Positions 1 to 9,038 of a stretch of 59,791 bases of DNA are shown here, in pieces. The stretch comes from a virus. The DNA is taken from positions 1 through 59,791 of IMG/VR virus record IMGVR_UViG_3300049846_002562; one strand, given 5' to 3'. The notes below the pieces were generated by a model. That model did not search any database and had not been told where the DNA came from. It was given only the letters and a program-made list of their open reading frames with translations. The translations under genes and the position numbers were made by a program. Each line of letters starts with the position of its first letter. Positions within the stretch are counted from its first letter, which is position 1.

Positions 1-2
1 TC

Positions 3-455
3 ATTACCGCCGCTGGCACGTATAGCTTCGTGGGCAACACGTTCAGCGGCTACGGCGCGGGCGGATCGACCGACGCGGCCATCTATAACAACAGCGGCGG
101 GGCGGTGACGCTCAACATCAGCGGCGGCGGCGGTACGCCGACCGTCCGCAACGGGGCGGGCGCCAGCACCACGGTCAACAACACGGTCAGCATAGAAATC
201 GTGGCAAACGTCACCCTTTCGGGTGCGGAAGTGCGAATATATGACTTCGACAACACGCCGGCCGGCACCTACGGCACCGCCCTGGCGGGGACTGAAAGCC
301 ATGGATCGGCGACGTACACCTACAGCGGTGCCGGCGGCAATACGATTTGGATTCAAATTATGAAAGACGGATATGTTGAGTTTGGCCAGCAGTACACCAT
401 GCCGGGTGCAAACGGTACGTTGAACATCACCCTCGTCGCAGACACTAACGCTTAA
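3..455 (+). CDS. Virion (tail fibre region) protein, C-terminal part
   Basis: The reading frame is open from base 3 without a stop, so the gene starts outside the window; the GTG at 30 is probably not its start. The visible 150 residues are rich in Gly, Thr, Asn and Ser with alternating hydrophobic residues, as in beta-structured tail fibre proteins, and contain a long Gly run near residue 40. It is followed after 14 bases, with a good ribosome binding site, by another structural gene. I recognise no domain; the role is inferred from position at the head of the fibre gene cluster. Confidence 0.7.
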   Translation: MTAAGTYSFVGNTFSGYGAGGSTDAAIYNNSGGAVTLNISGGGGTPTVRNGAGASTTVNNTVSIEIVANVTLSGAEVRIYDFDNTPAGTYGTALAGTESHGSATYTYSGAGGNTIWIQIMKDGYVEFGQQYTMPGANGTLNITLVADTNA

Positions 456-469
456 AGGAGCGCGCCACC

Positions 470-1972
470 ATGGCACTGATTGACCATACCAACTATGCCA
501 CTACGCTGAAGGAGTCGACCAACCCGCGCGGCTCGACACCGAACGGCAACGTCTATTTCGACGCGGCTAACAACGAGATTCAGTTGATCGGCGTCAACGA
601 GCTGGCCACCGTCGACTTTGGCTCCGGCCCGGTCACCAACCCGTTGAACAACACCGACGGCATCACCCTGCGCGCGCTGTACAACTTTGAAAACAGCCGC
701 CGTCGCGTCAATGAAACCCTGCGAACCTACGAGCGCGGTACGGCCGGTAACTACCGCTTCGCCGGCGCGTACTCATTCGTCAACGGCGTCAAGCTGGACG
801 CCAGCGATCGGAACAAAATCCGCAGCTCTGGCTGGATCGAGTTTGCCAACACCGGCGACGGTGCGACCGACGTGGACCGCATTTACCACGGCGTCGTCTC
901 GCTGGTGGATGTGCAGGCCGCCACGGTTCCGTATTGGTCGCTGGTCACCGCGACCGACGAGACCACTCTACAGGCCGCGACCTGGACCAACTTCGTCCGC
1001 GCCGGTGACATCAACGAAGCCGTGCAAGTGTACGGCAGCACAGCGTTTGGCGACACTGGTGCCGGTAACTTCGACTACACCACTCGTACCCTTGTGGTGC
1101 GCGTGCGCAGCTGGGGCTACAATCCTGGCGAAACCACGTCGGTGGCGTCCGGTATTTCGGAATTCTCCGGTAACTCGGCCGGCTACGGTGTCGGCGAGTC
1201 GCTGAACCCGTCAAACAGCTACGCGCTGGCCGACGTCTTCGGGGGCGCGGCGATTGCACCGTGGTCGACCATGACCTTGGAAAAACTGGCCAGTCCGCAG
1301 ACCGAAACCGGATTCAACGAGTCCAACGGCAACTTTACCTGGGTCTTGAACAACCCGGCCGGCGGCACCGTGCAGCAGTGCGCTGCGTATCTGGACGCGC
1401 TGACCCTGCAGAGCACTGACATTGACTCCGGCGCTGGCAGTTATATCGGCACCAAAGGCCGCGTCTGGTACACCCGCAACGCGGCCGGTAAAGTGGTCAC
1501 CAGCTCGATCGGCGGCGCGGGTCTGTTCATTGAAGGTTTGAGCACGGCCGAGAAACAGAACGTGATCATGACCGACAACGCCGGCGCGACCAAAACCTAC
1601 CCGTTCTTCCCGGACGTGCGGATTACCGTCGGTGCCGCGGCCATCGCCGACACCAACGCCTGGTACCACGTGTTCTACGTGGATGGCGCAGCTGGTGCCG
1701 ACTTCGATACGGCCAGCGCAGTGACCGTCAATGACTCCGCCGGTAATCCGGTCAAAGGCAATGTCGCAGCCAACGTGTCCGGCGGTAAGATCAGCTTCGC
1801 CTACGCCTACGACACCAACACCCAGGCTGGACTCGCCGCCGGCGTAGACAAATCCTGCGTGGTGATTGTCGAAGGCGACGGCGGTGCAGCGCAAGCCATC
1901 ACATACTTCACCATTACCCGCAGTACGGTTGTTGCCGTTACCTGCGCCCCGCCGTCGGACAACAACGCGTAA
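470..1972 (+). CDS. Virion structural protein, probable tail/fibre component (500 aa)
   Basis: Starts at an ATG preceded by AAAGGAG. The 500-residue product is rich in Ala, Gly, Thr, Asn and Val with few charged clusters, no signal peptide and no membrane segment, which fits a beta-rich secreted-particle protein. No enzymatic motif is visible and I do not recognise the family. It sits in a tight run of plus-strand genes (13 bases to the next) that leads into the recognisable tail fibre gene, so a role in the tail or adsorption apparatus is likely. Confidence 0.65.
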   Translation: MALIDHTNYATTLKESTNPRGSTPNGNVYFDAANNEIQLIGVNELATVDFGSGPVTNPLNNTDGITLRALYNFENSRRRVNETLRTYERGTAGNYRFAGAYSFVNGVKLDASDRNKIRSSGWIEFANTGDGATDVDRIYHGVVSLVDVQAATVPYWSLVTATDETTLQAATWTNFVRAGDINEAVQVYGSTAFGDTGAGNFDYTTRTLVVRVRSWGYNPGETTSVASGISEFSGNSAGYGVGESLNPSNSYALADVFGGAAIAPWSTMTLEKLASPQTETGFNESNGNFTWVLNNPAGGTVQQCAAYLDALTLQSTDIDSGAGSYIGTKGRVWYTRNAAGKVVTSSIGGAGLFIEGLSTAEKQNVIMTDNAGATKTYPFFPDVRITVGAAAIADTNAWYHVFYVDGAAGADFDTASAVTVNDSAGNPVKGNVAANVSGGKISFAYAYDTNTQAGLAAGVDKSCVVIVEGDGGAAQAITYFTITRSTVVAVTCAPPSDNNA

Positions 1973-1984
1973 GGAGACAGTCGT

Positions 1985-2674
1985 ATGGGCATTGTTACCC
2001 GTGCGGGTAAAGGACAAGCGCTGACGCACGCGGAGCTCGACAATAATTTTGTCGAGCTCCGTGATCGGCCCGATGGGCAGGTTTATCCGGCCGCGTCGGG
2101 CATCGGGCTGAAGCTCGATACCGACACGCCGGACTACGGCTGGCACGACTTGACCGGCGAGATCCACCAAGACTTGAGCAACAGTCTGTCGACGCCGGCG
2201 GTGTATGTCGGCGGCATCAAGCAGTATCAGTTTGACGTGGGCAACGAAGCGGTCATGGAGTTTCACATGCCGCACGACTACGCCCCGGGCACGAACATGT
2301 TCATCCACGCCCACTGGTCGCACAACAACAACGCGGTCACGACCGGCTCGGTGACGTGGCAGTTTGAGATCATTTACGCCAAAGGCCACAACCAAGCGGC
2401 GTTCTCGACCCCGTTGCTGGTGCAGGCGGTACAGACGGCCAGCACCATCCGCTACCAGCACATGATTGCCGAAACCCAGGCGTCGTCGGCCGGCGGCGCT
2501 GGCGGCATGATTGATACTGGTCAGTTGGAAGTGGACGGTATCATGATCGTGACCGTGCGTCTGCTGGCCAACACCATGGACGCCGGTGCCAAACCGTTCC
2601 TGCACGCCGTCGACCTGCATTACCAGTCCACCAGCTTGCCGACCAAGAATAAGGCTCCGGTTTTCTATGGCTGA
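1985..2674 (+). CDS. Virion protein with fibre-type N-terminal motif (229 aa)
   Basis: The N-terminus carries GKGQALTHAELDNNF, a short motif I know from the N-terminal attachment region of many phage fibre and tail proteins. The rest is a beta-rich domain with many His and aromatic residues (for example HAHWSHNNN near residue 109). Ribosome binding site AAGGAGAC precedes the ATG. The stop overlaps the next gene by 8 bases, implying coupled translation. Probably part of the host-recognition apparatus; exact role unknown. Confidence 0.65.
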   Translation: MGIVTRAGKGQALTHAELDNNFVELRDRPDGQVYPAASGIGLKLDTDTPDYGWHDLTGEIHQDLSNSLSTPAVYVGGIKQYQFDVGNEAVMEFHMPHDYAPGTNMFIHAHWSHNNNAVTTGSVTWQFEIIYAKGHNQAAFSTPLLVQAVQTASTIRYQHMIAETQASSAGGAGGMIDTGQLEVDGIMIVTVRLLANTMDAGAKPFLHAVDLHYQSTSLPTKNKAPVFYG

Positions 2675-3347
2675 CATCGTCACGCTCTATGTTGACGCCG
2701 GATATGTAGTTGAAGGCTACATGGCGGACTACGCGACGACGAAAATTCACCACATGGATCTGGCGACCAAGCGGATATACCTGAACCCCGGCGTCACCGA
2801 ATACCATCCGGTCGACGACATTTACAAGGAAGTCCGGTTCATCCGTAGTCAGGACATTTCGCTGCGGGTGGCTTTGCTACCCGTGCGCGCGGAAGGCTCG
2901 ATTCCTAAAGGCGGCGGGAAATTCACGCCACGGCTGGCCGTGTTCCAGCACGGCTGGCGGATCGTGCCGGCCGACGAGACCCACTCCCTGTATATCACTG
3001 GCGAGCAGATCACCGACGACGGGCAGTCCGGCCCTGCCGTGATGAACACGGCCGTACTGTCGCCCGGGACCAATGTGACCATCCACTACGAGCCGCCGGC
3101 CGCTGAGCTGGTCGGTGCCGAAGGCGGCACAGCGCCGACGGCCGCGGAAGTGGCTACGGCCGTCCGGTCTGAGCTGGCTGCCGAGCTGCTGCGGGTCACT
3201 GAGCTCTGGCAGAAAGAAGGCCTGTCGCCCGACCTGGCGGTCACGGTCACCAAAACAAAAATCACGGCTGGAGACCCCCTATCGCCCACAATTGAAATAT
3301 TATTGTCGGGAGATCTGCGGAACACGACCACCATGGAGCGCCAATGA
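2667..3347 (+). CDS. Hypothetical structural protein (226 aa)
   Basis: I chose the ATG at 2667 (protein begins MADIVTLYVD) because it overlaps the upstream stop by 8 bases and the frame before it reads as a shadow of the upstream gene. The product has a beta-rich N-terminal half and an Ala/Glu-rich helical segment around residues 150-180. It overlaps the next gene by 4 bases (ATGA). I recognise no family; position suggests a tail or fibre-associated protein. Confidence 0.6.
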   Translation: MADIVTLYVDAGYVVEGYMADYATTKIHHMDLATKRIYLNPGVTEYHPVDDIYKEVRFIRSQDISLRVALLPVRAEGSIPKGGGKFTPRLAVFQHGWRIVPADETHSLYITGEQITDDGQSGPAVMNTAVLSPGTNVTIHYEPPAAELVGAEGGTAPTAAEVATAVRSELAAELLRVTELWQKEGLSPDLAVTVTKTKITAGDPLSPTIEILLSGDLRNTTTMERQ

Positions 3348-4030
3348 GCACCAGCTTGGGCATCGCCACTGAAGGACTGCTGCAAGAAGAAGGCGGCGGC
3401 GGGAGCTGTGTCAAAGTCGTTGCGCGCGAAAACATCACGCAGAAAGTTTCTCGGTCTGTTGAGCAGCGCACGGCGACGCGCGCAGCCAACGGTAATTCCG
3501 CCGCGCGAGTATCGGTGCAGAACAGCGCGAGTCAGCAGACCAACCAAGTTGCCGCTGCCCGGCTTAAGACCGCTGCGGTTGTCGTGACGACAGCCTGCCC
3601 CGCAACGGCAACTCCGACCCCTGATCCCCCCGCCGGCAGCGGCACTCTTGATACGGTGTCCAAAGTGAACGGGCACATCCAGCCGATGTACGCAGGCCAA
3701 GTAGTCTGCTCGGTAGCCGGCGAGTGGCAGCCGGCCGCATCCACGCTGTCGCGGTTTGAAGCAGTGGGCATGCTGGTCGATGAAGTGCTGCTCGCCGGCG
3801 CGGCCGGCCGCGCGCAGACCACCGGCGTCATTACTTTGACCGCCCCGCAGTGGGACTTGGTGCAGACCAATGTTGGTGGGCTGGTGCCGGAGTCCGACTA
3901 TTACCTGCATCCGGCGGGTAAAATCACGCACGATCCGGATCTGATCGGCACTGCCGTTTTGGTACGTGTCGGGTACGCTATCAACAACACGCAGTTTTCA
4001 CTCGACATCGAACCCCCTATTCTTCTATAA
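3344..4030 (+). CDS. Hypothetical structural protein (228 aa)
   Basis: Start overlaps the previous stop in an ATGA arrangement. The first 100 residues are low-complexity (Ala, Thr, Gln, Asn and a Pro-rich TPTPDPP stretch), a likely linker or attachment region. Residues about 105-228 form a compact beta-rich domain whose end resembles the C-terminus of the following fibre protein (both end in an IxxPIxL pattern and contain an ADxYLxxAGKIT-like stretch). This suggests a duplicated C-terminal module shared by two fibre proteins. Function inferred only from context. Confidence 0.6.
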   Translation: MSTSLGIATEGLLQEEGGGGSCVKVVARENITQKVSRSVEQRTATRAANGNSAARVSVQNSASQQTNQVAAARLKTAAVVVTTACPATATPTPDPPAGSGTLDTVSKVNGHIQPMYAGQVVCSVAGEWQPAASTLSRFEAVGMLVDEVLLAGAAGRAQTTGVITLTAPQWDLVQTNVGGLVPESDYYLHPAGKITHDPDLIGTAVLVRVGYAINNTQFSLDIEPPILL

Positions 4031-4042
4031 GGAGCTCCAATC

Positions 4043-5794
4043 ATGGCCGCAAAAACCCCAATTACCCTGTATGCCGGTCAGCTTGGGCAGCTGCAGACTG
4101 GCGATTACGTCGACATCGCATTCGGCGGTACGGGCGCGACCACTGCTGCCGGCGCGCGAACCGCGCTTGGTCTGGCGATCGGCACCAATGTCCAAGCCTG
4201 GGACGCCGACCTCGACGCCCTGGCTGCTCTCGCTGCAACGGGCGGCATGCTCTCGCGCACCGGCGCGGGCGCTTTTGCCGTCCGTACTATTGCCGGCACC
4301 GCGTCTGAAATTGCGGTAACCAACGGCGATGGCGTTGCTGGCGCACCGACCATCGGGCTGGCGACGTTTGCCAACGGTTCCGGCGGTACGTTCCTGAAAT
4401 TCACCCGCGACACTTACGGCCGCATTAGCCAAACCACCGCTGTCGTCGCCGGCGACATTACCGCGCTGGTCAACGGCACTTACGCCCCGATCGCCAGCCC
4501 GACCTTCACCGGTACGGTCACGCTGCCGACTTCGACCCCATCGGCCGCGCTGGAAGCGGCGTCGAAAGGCTACGTCGATGCCATGGTTGCCGGCCAGCGA
4601 GTTCAAGACTCGGTACGCGTCGCCACCACCGCCAACGGCACCTTAGCGACCGCGTTTGCCAACGGCCAGTCGGTCGATGGCGTGACCCTGGCCACCAACG
4701 ACCGGATCTTGATCAAGAACCAGTCGACCGGCGCTGAAAACGGCGTCTACATCGTGCAGGCGTCCGGCGCTCCGGTCCGCGCGACCGACTTTGACGGCAA
4801 TAGCTCGACCGGTGAAGTGGTCGGCGGCGCAACGTTCTGGGTCAATGAAGGTTCGACCCAAGCCGACACCGGCTGGACTCTGACCAACGACGGCACCATC
4901 ACCGTCGGCACTACGGCGCTGACCTTTACCCAGTCTTCGGGTCTGGGCCAGGTTACCGCCGGCAACGGTCTGACCAAAACCGGCAATACGCTCGATGTCG
5001 GCACCGCGTCCAGCGCCCGCATTGTGGTCAACGCGGACAACATCGACTTGGCGACCGTTGCCAACGGCGGCACCGGCACGCTGTACAAAGTGACCGTCGA
5101 TGGTTACGGCCGTGTCACCGGCTACGTGGCTCCGGTCTTTGCCGACCTGCCGATGGACGCTACGCTGACAGCGCTGGCTGGCTTAGATGCTACCGCCGGT
5201 ATGGTAGTGCAGACAGCTGCCGACACGTTTACCAAACGCACCATTACCGGTACTGCCGGCCGCATTGGTGTCACCAACGGTGACGGCGCTTCTGGCGCGC
5301 CGACGATCGATCTGGCCAGCGGTGTTGCTACCCCCGGCACTTACACCTCGGTCACCGTCGACACTTACGGCCGCGTCACTTCCGGCAGTACCGGCGGCGG
5401 CGTAATGACCACCGACGCTTTCACCAACGGCGAGGCGTCAGCCATTGCCATCGGCCGCGCGGTTTACTGCTCGGCTGCAGGTTCGGTCAAACTGGCCAAC
5501 GCCAACGCTGCCGGCACGACTATTGTGGTTGGTTTGGTCGCTGCGACTTCGATCGCGTCTGCGGCATCTGGCGCTATTGCCAACTCGGGCTTTTTGACTG
5601 CGACCACGGGTGAGTGGGACGCTGTCACCGGCCAGACCGGCGGGCTGACTTTTGGCGCGACCTATTATCTGGACAACGCGACGGCCGGTAAAATAACCAG
5701 CACCGCGCCTGGATCTGGGTATGTCGTCGCCGTCGGCGTGGCGATGTCGACCACGAAGCTCGCCATTCAGATCAACCGTCCGATCCAGCTGTAA
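4043..5794 (+). CDS. Tail fibre protein (583 aa)
   Basis: Typical tail fibre composition: nearly no Cys, very rich in Ala, Thr, Gly. The N-terminus has the [18 protein letters not shown] motif class seen in fibre shafts. A YGRxT motif recurs (residues about 128, 355 and 446, DTYGRIS, DGYGRVT, DTYGRVT), together with a repeated VTNGDGxxGAPTI block (about residues 92 and 410). The C-terminal ~130 residues resemble the end of the upstream 228-aa protein. Strong ribosome binding site AAGGAGCTCC. It is the clearest fibre gene of the window. Confidence 0.8.
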   Translation: MAAKTPITLYAGQLGQLQTGDYVDIAFGGTGATTAAGARTALGLAIGTNVQAWDADLDALAALAATGGMLSRTGAGAFAVRTIAGTASEIAVTNGDGVAGAPTIGLATFANGSGGTFLKFTRDTYGRISQTTAVVAGDITALVNGTYAPIASPTFTGTVTLPTSTPSAALEAASKGYVDAMVAGQRVQDSVRVATTANGTLATAFANGQSVDGVTLATNDRILIKNQSTGAENGVYIVQASGAPVRATDFDGNSSTGEVVGGATFWVNEGSTQADTGWTLTNDGTITVGTTALTFTQSSGLGQVTAGNGLTKTGNTLDVGTASSARIVVNADNIDLATVANGGTGTLYKVTVDGYGRVTGYVAPVFADLPMDATLTALAGLDATAGMVVQTAADTFTKRTITGTAGRIGVTNGDGASGAPTIDLASGVATPGTYTSVTVDTYGRVTSGSTGGGVMTTDAFTNGEASAIAIGRAVYCSAAGSVKLANANAAGTTIVVGLVAATSIASAASGAIANSGFLTATTGEWDAVTGQTGGLTFGATYYLDNATAGKITSTAPGSGYVVAVGVAMSTTKLAIQINRPIQL

Positions 5795-5797
5795 GCC

Positions 5798-6670
5798 ATG
5801 CCTGATTTTGTATCTCTCCAGTCAGGGCTTTTGAAAGTTGCGGCAGGCAGCGCGTCGGCACAGGTCGACGTGTTTACTGCGTCTGGTACATGGACTAAAC
5901 CGTCTGGCGCAAAATCCGTCGAGATTATTGTCATTGGCGGCGGCGGCGGCGGTGGTGCGGGGTGTAAACGCGCTGCAGGCACTACTCGATACGGTGGCGC
6001 AGGGGGTGGTTCTGGCGGCAGGTCGCATGTTTTTACTTCAGCTACAGGACTTGGCGCAACAGAAACTGTTACTGTCGGTGCGGGCGGCGCAGGCGGAACT
6101 TCTGCTACAGCAAATGACACAACAACAGGCAACGCAGGTACTGGTGGCGGCACTTCATCTTTTGGGTTAGTACTCAAAGCGACAGGCGGCGGTGGCGGTG
6201 GTGGCGGTGCACCAACACAACCTACAGGTGGAACTGTAGGTACAGGCAGTTTAAGCTCAGGCGGCACTGGTGGCGGCAGCCAACCTACGTACGCGTCAAC
6301 TGGTGGCGCAATATCAAATCAGATCACTAATGCTAACGCATATTCTCCTACGGCAAACGGCTTTGCGTCTGGTTCAGGCGCAGTAATAACTTACGCGAAT
6401 TTGGGTAGTGGAGATCTCGCCGCCGGCGCAGGTGGTGTTGGCGCTGGAGCTACCGGCGGTGCAGGCGCATCTTTAGACGCTCCGTACTTTTTAGCGTCAG
6501 GCGGGGGCGGGGGAGCATGCAACATGTCTGGAAACGGTGGCACTGGCGGCGCTGGGGGTGGATACGGTGCTGGCGGTGGCGGCGGTGGCGCTGCTACAAA
6601 CTCTGTTGGAAATAGCGGCGCAGGTGGACTTGGCTCTGACGGCGCAGTCATTGTAATCACATATTTCTAA
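5798..6670 (+). CDS. Glycine-rich tail fibre tip / receptor-binding protein (290 aa)
   Basis: After a short N-terminal domain with the FTASGTWTKPSGAKS element that is common in glycine-rich phage fibre proteins, residues ~45-280 consist largely of Gly runs (up to seven Gly) separated by short variable segments. This is the architecture of fibre tips in which polyglycine helices pack into a bundle and the variable loops contact the receptor (known from phage S16 gp38; applied here by analogy). Codon use shifts to more A/T at third positions compared with the fibre gene before it. It follows the fibre gene by 3 bases. Confidence 0.7.
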   Translation: MPDFVSLQSGLLKVAAGSASAQVDVFTASGTWTKPSGAKSVEIIVIGGGGGGGAGCKRAAGTTRYGGAGGGSGGRSHVFTSATGLGATETVTVGAGGAGGTSATANDTTTGNAGTGGGTSSFGLVLKATGGGGGGGGAPTQPTGGTVGTGSLSSGGTGGGSQPTYASTGGAISNQITNANAYSPTANGFASGSGAVITYANLGSGDLAAGAGGVGAGATGGAGASLDAPYFLASGGGGGACNMSGNGGTGGAGGGYGAGGGGGGAATNSVGNSGAGGLGSDGAVIVITYF

Positions 6671-6678
6671 GGATCGAT

Positions 6679-7080
6679 ATGCGTATAGCTCTTATCCAAG
6701 ATTCAATCGTAGTCAATGTTATCATCGCGTCCGAAACCTGGACCGCGCCCGATGGGTACATTGCGTACCCGCTGCCCGAAGGCTCGACTGTCGGTATCGG
6801 CGACGTGTACGACGGCGTCGACGGTTTTGCAAAAGCTGCTTCGCCCGCACCTTCTGCAATTATGTCGAAGCTCACGTTCATGCGGCGCTTCACGCCTGAA
6901 GAACGCATCGCTATTCGCCAAGCTGCTGTGCAAGATGTCGTACTTGCCGACGCGCAAGAGTTACTGAACCTAGCGCTTGAAATCGATCTCAACGATCCGG
7001 ATACCGTGCGCACACTGCAATACATGACGTTTCTCGGGCTTGTTACCGCAGAACGCGCTACTGAAATTCTCACCCCGTAG
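6679..7080 (+). CDS. Small tail-fibre-associated protein (133 aa)
   Basis: The N-terminal 50 residues (MRIALIQDSIVVNVIIA) match the pattern of a small domain often found next to phage fibre tips. The C-terminal half (FMRRFTPEERIAIRQAA, then LALEIDLNDP) is a helical segment also common in phage fibre-cluster proteins. Ribosome binding site AAGGATCG. Probably a chaperone or accessory of the glycine-rich tip protein just upstream; this is inference from location. Confidence 0.6.
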   Translation: MRIALIQDSIVVNVIIASETWTAPDGYIAYPLPEGSTVGIGDVYDGVDGFAKAASPAPSAIMSKLTFMRRFTPEERIAIRQAAVQDVVLADAQELLNLALEIDLNDPDTVRTLQYMTFLGLVTAERATEILTP

Positions 7081-7091
7081 GAGCTCGCCCC

Positions 7092-7508
7092 ATGATTACC
7101 AGTGCACAGTGTTTGAAAGTGATTGGCCCACCGGAACTTGAAAAAGACATGGTGGTGTTCGACGTCCCGACGCACCTTGAAATGGGCGTCATCCCTAAGA
7201 AGGTGTACTGCAACAAGCGCATGGTTGGTCCGCTGACTCAGGCGTTCCAGAACATCGTCAACCGCGGGCTGGTTACCCAGCTCAAGACCTGGGATGGCTG
7301 TTTCAACATTCGGAAAAAGCGCGGTGCCGGATCTCCGTCCCTGCACAGCTGGGGTCTGGCCATCGACATCAATGCCGCGTGGAATGGTTTTGGCAAGCCG
7401 CCGACCATGTCCAAAGAGCTGGTGAAGTGCTTCACCGATGCCGGCTTCGACTGGGGTGGCGTCTGGGGCAAGCCGGACGGCATGCACTTCCAGCTGTCCA
7501 GCCTATAA
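7092..7508 (+). CDS. Endolysin, M15 family peptidase (138 aa)
   Basis: Contains the zinc-binding signature of VanY/L-Ala-D-Glu-type M15 peptidases: SLHSWGLAIDIN with His85 and Asp92, and the second His in GMHFQL (His132). A typical phage endolysin of this family is about 130-140 residues, as here. It cleaves peptide cross-links or stems in peptidoglycan. No signal peptide is visible, so it needs a holin for export. It heads the lysis cassette, followed by membrane proteins and spanins. Ribosome binding site AGGAGCTC. Confidence 0.88.
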   Translation: MITSAQCLKVIGPPELEKDMVVFDVPTHLEMGVIPKKVYCNKRMVGPLTQAFQNIVNRGLVTQLKTWDGCFNIRKKRGAGSPSLHSWGLAIDINAAWNGFGKPPTMSKELVKCFTDAGFDWGGVWGKPDGMHFQLSSL

Positions 7509-7509
7509 A

Positions 7510-7544
7510 AAACTCCTAGGCGAAGGGGTTTCGCCGAAAAGTTT
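7510..7544 (+). terminator. Weak hairpin between endolysin and holin genes
   Basis: Inverted repeat GGCGAA (7519-7524) and TTCGCC (7530-7535) with loop GGGGT, extended outside by AAACT and AGTTT across a symmetric internal loop. It is not followed by a run of T, so it could be an attenuator or an mRNA stability element rather than a true terminator. Confidence 0.3.
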
Positions 7545-7593
7545 CTGATAACATCAGCTTACACGTCAACGCACTGAACAAGGAGATAGGGGA

Positions 7594-8022
7594 GTGCTTA
7601 AGGAATCCACCGTAGCAATCACAATCGGGGCGCTTAATGCCTTGGGCGTCGCCACCAGTGCGACAATTTTTGGCGTATCCGATCAGGCGTTGCAGCCGTT
7701 TATCGGCACGACTGTCAGCGCGTTCATTATGGCAGTGCTGGGGGCGCTGCTGGCCATGGGCGTTGCCAAGCCGTTGACCCCGCGTTCGCACATGTGGCTG
7801 ATCTTTGTCGCATCCTTTGTGCTGGGCGCTGGGCTGACTGCGCTTACGCCGCACCTGCCGGTGATAGGCGATGGCTTAGCCAAAGCCCCGGCCGGCCCGA
7901 TGGCGCTGTTGACCAGTTTCTTTTCCCGCTGGGCGCTGCCGGTAGCGATTGAAGAAGTGCCCAAGCGTCTCAAATCCGTAATCAGCGGCAATCCCGTACC
8001 CAAAGAACCATCAGGAGAGTAA
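7594..8022 (+). CDS. Putative holin, membrane protein (142 aa)
   Basis: GTG start behind AAGGAGAT. Three hydrophobic segments are visible at about residues 7-28, 36-57 and 67-86, with a hydrophilic C-terminus ending in basic and acidic residues, the usual layout of a class I holin. It lies between the endolysin and the spanins. The next gene also encodes a small membrane protein, so which of the two forms the lethal hole, and whether the other acts as antiholin, cannot be decided from sequence. Confidence 0.6.
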   Translation: MLKESTVAITIGALNALGVATSATIFGVSDQALQPFIGTTVSAFIMAVLGALLAMGVAKPLTPRSHMWLIFVASFVLGAGLTALTPHLPVIGDGLAKAPAGPMALLTSFFSRWALPVAIEEVPKRLKSVISGNPVPKEPSGE

Positions 8023-8026
8023 AGCC

Positions 8027-8368
8027 ATGTTCCTCGCATACGCTATCATTTTTGCCTGTTTCATTATTTTGGTGAATCTGGTGCCCCGCATTAACGACAT
8101 GCGCGGGCACGCGATTTGGAAAGACCAACGAACAGCCGCGCGATTCATTGGGCTGTGCCTTACCGCGCTGGCGTGTCTCTGGGTCAGTTTTGCTATACTG
8201 TCCCCAGCCGTGCTTGGCCAAGACTACGCTATCCTGTGCTTGTTGATCGGCGTCGGCATCACCTGGACTACGTCGCCGAGCATTAGCAAAAGCTGGATTG
8301 ATTACATGTTCCACTCCGGTGAAATGACCCCGCGCCGCCGCGTTACTGACAAAGTCGAGCAAAAATGA
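8027..8368 (+). CDS. Small membrane protein, holin/antiholin candidate (113 aa)
   Basis: Three predicted membrane segments (residues about 2-18, 40-60 and 66-84) followed by a basic cytoplasmic tail (TPRRRVTDK). Ribosome binding site AGGAG. Its stop overlaps the i-spanin start by 4 bases. The location inside the lysis cassette points to holin or antiholin function; I do not recognise the family. Confidence 0.6.
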   Translation: MFLAYAIIFACFIILVNLVPRINDMRGHAIWKDQRTAARFIGLCLTALACLWVSFAILSPAVLGQDYAILCLLIGVGITWTTSPSISKSWIDYMFHSGEMTPRRRVTDKVEQK

Positions 8369-8748
8369 ACCCGATCCCCTTCTACCAGCGTCCTTTGTTT
8401 ATCGTCTCCGCCGCGCTCGCGTTGTCCGCGCTGCTGAATGTCGGTTTCCTTGTGTACACTGGTTGGCAATGGGGTGAGAAAAAAGCTGAAGCCCAGCTCG
8501 CGGCGACCAAGTCCCAGCTTGCAGCGGCCAACACCGCGCTCGCCGTGACTGGCGTAATGGCTGAAAAAGCCGAAGAACGCCGACTGCAGGTACTTGACGA
8601 GCTGGCCGCAATCGCCGAACGCTCCCGCGAAACGCGGGTGATTTACAAAAACGCGGCCGCTGCCGCACCTTTGGACGCCAGCTGCAAGCCCGGAATCGGA
8701 CGCGTCCAAGCCGTAAACGCCAATCTTGGCCCGGGAGATAAACCGTGA
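8365..8748 (+). CDS. i-spanin, Rz-like inner-membrane protein (127 aa)
   Basis: One N-terminal membrane segment (residues about 11-32) followed by a periplasmic coiled-coil rich in Ala, Glu, Lys and Arg (about 37-90) and a Pro/Gly-containing tail: the standard Rz topology. The partner o-spanin overlaps its stop by 4 bases. Together they join inner and outer membranes and fuse them in the last step of lysis. Identification rests on topology and gene order because spanins diverge fast. Confidence 0.8.
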   Translation: MNPIPFYQRPLFIVSAALALSALLNVGFLVYTGWQWGEKKAEAQLAATKSQLAAANTALAVTGVMAEKAEERRLQVLDELAAIAERSRETRVIYKNAAAAAPLDASCKPGIGRVQAVNANLGPGDKP

Positions 8749-9038
8749 AGCCACTGACTTTACTGCTGCTGTTGGGACTGACCGCCTGTGCCGGCCGTCA
8801 AGTAAAGGTCGAACCGCCGACATTTGCGTGTCCTGACGCTTGCGCCACGCCCTGTGTCGCCGAAAACGGCGACACGGGCATCCGCTGGGAAGCCGATCCG
8901 GACAGCCCCGAAGCATGGGACGACCTGGCCGGCAGCGTGCTCGATCTGCTGGTGCAGAAGCTCCGTACCTGCGAAGTGAACCGGAGCACCTGCAACAAGT
9001 GCATCCAGAATTTGAAAGACCAAGGGGTTATCCAGTGA
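8745..9038 (+). CDS. o-spanin, Rz1-like outer-membrane lipoprotein (97 aa)
   Basis: A short signal peptide of Leu residues ends in the lipobox LTAC with Cys15 as the lipidated residue. The mature part is about 82 residues, somewhat long for an o-spanin, and unusually rich in Cys (CPDAC, TPC, TCEVN, STCNKC), suggesting disulfides in the periplasm. It overlaps the i-spanin gene by 4 bases and the small terminase start by 4 bases. Confidence 0.78.
   Translation: MKPLTLLLLLGLTACAGRQVKVEPPTFACPDACATPCVAENGDTGIRWEADPDSPEAWDDLAGSVLDLLVQKLRTCEVNRSTCNKCIQNLKDQGVIQ

Noticed and set aside
1211-2683. 490-codon minus-strand frame in the fibre region
   Set aside because: Spans several plus-strand genes and their intergenic gap; Arg/Gly/His-rich shadow composition.
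7545-7593. Promoter before the holin gene (TGATAACAT as -10)
   Set aside because: No matching -35 element at proper distance; the short hairpin upstream is too weak to define a transcript border.
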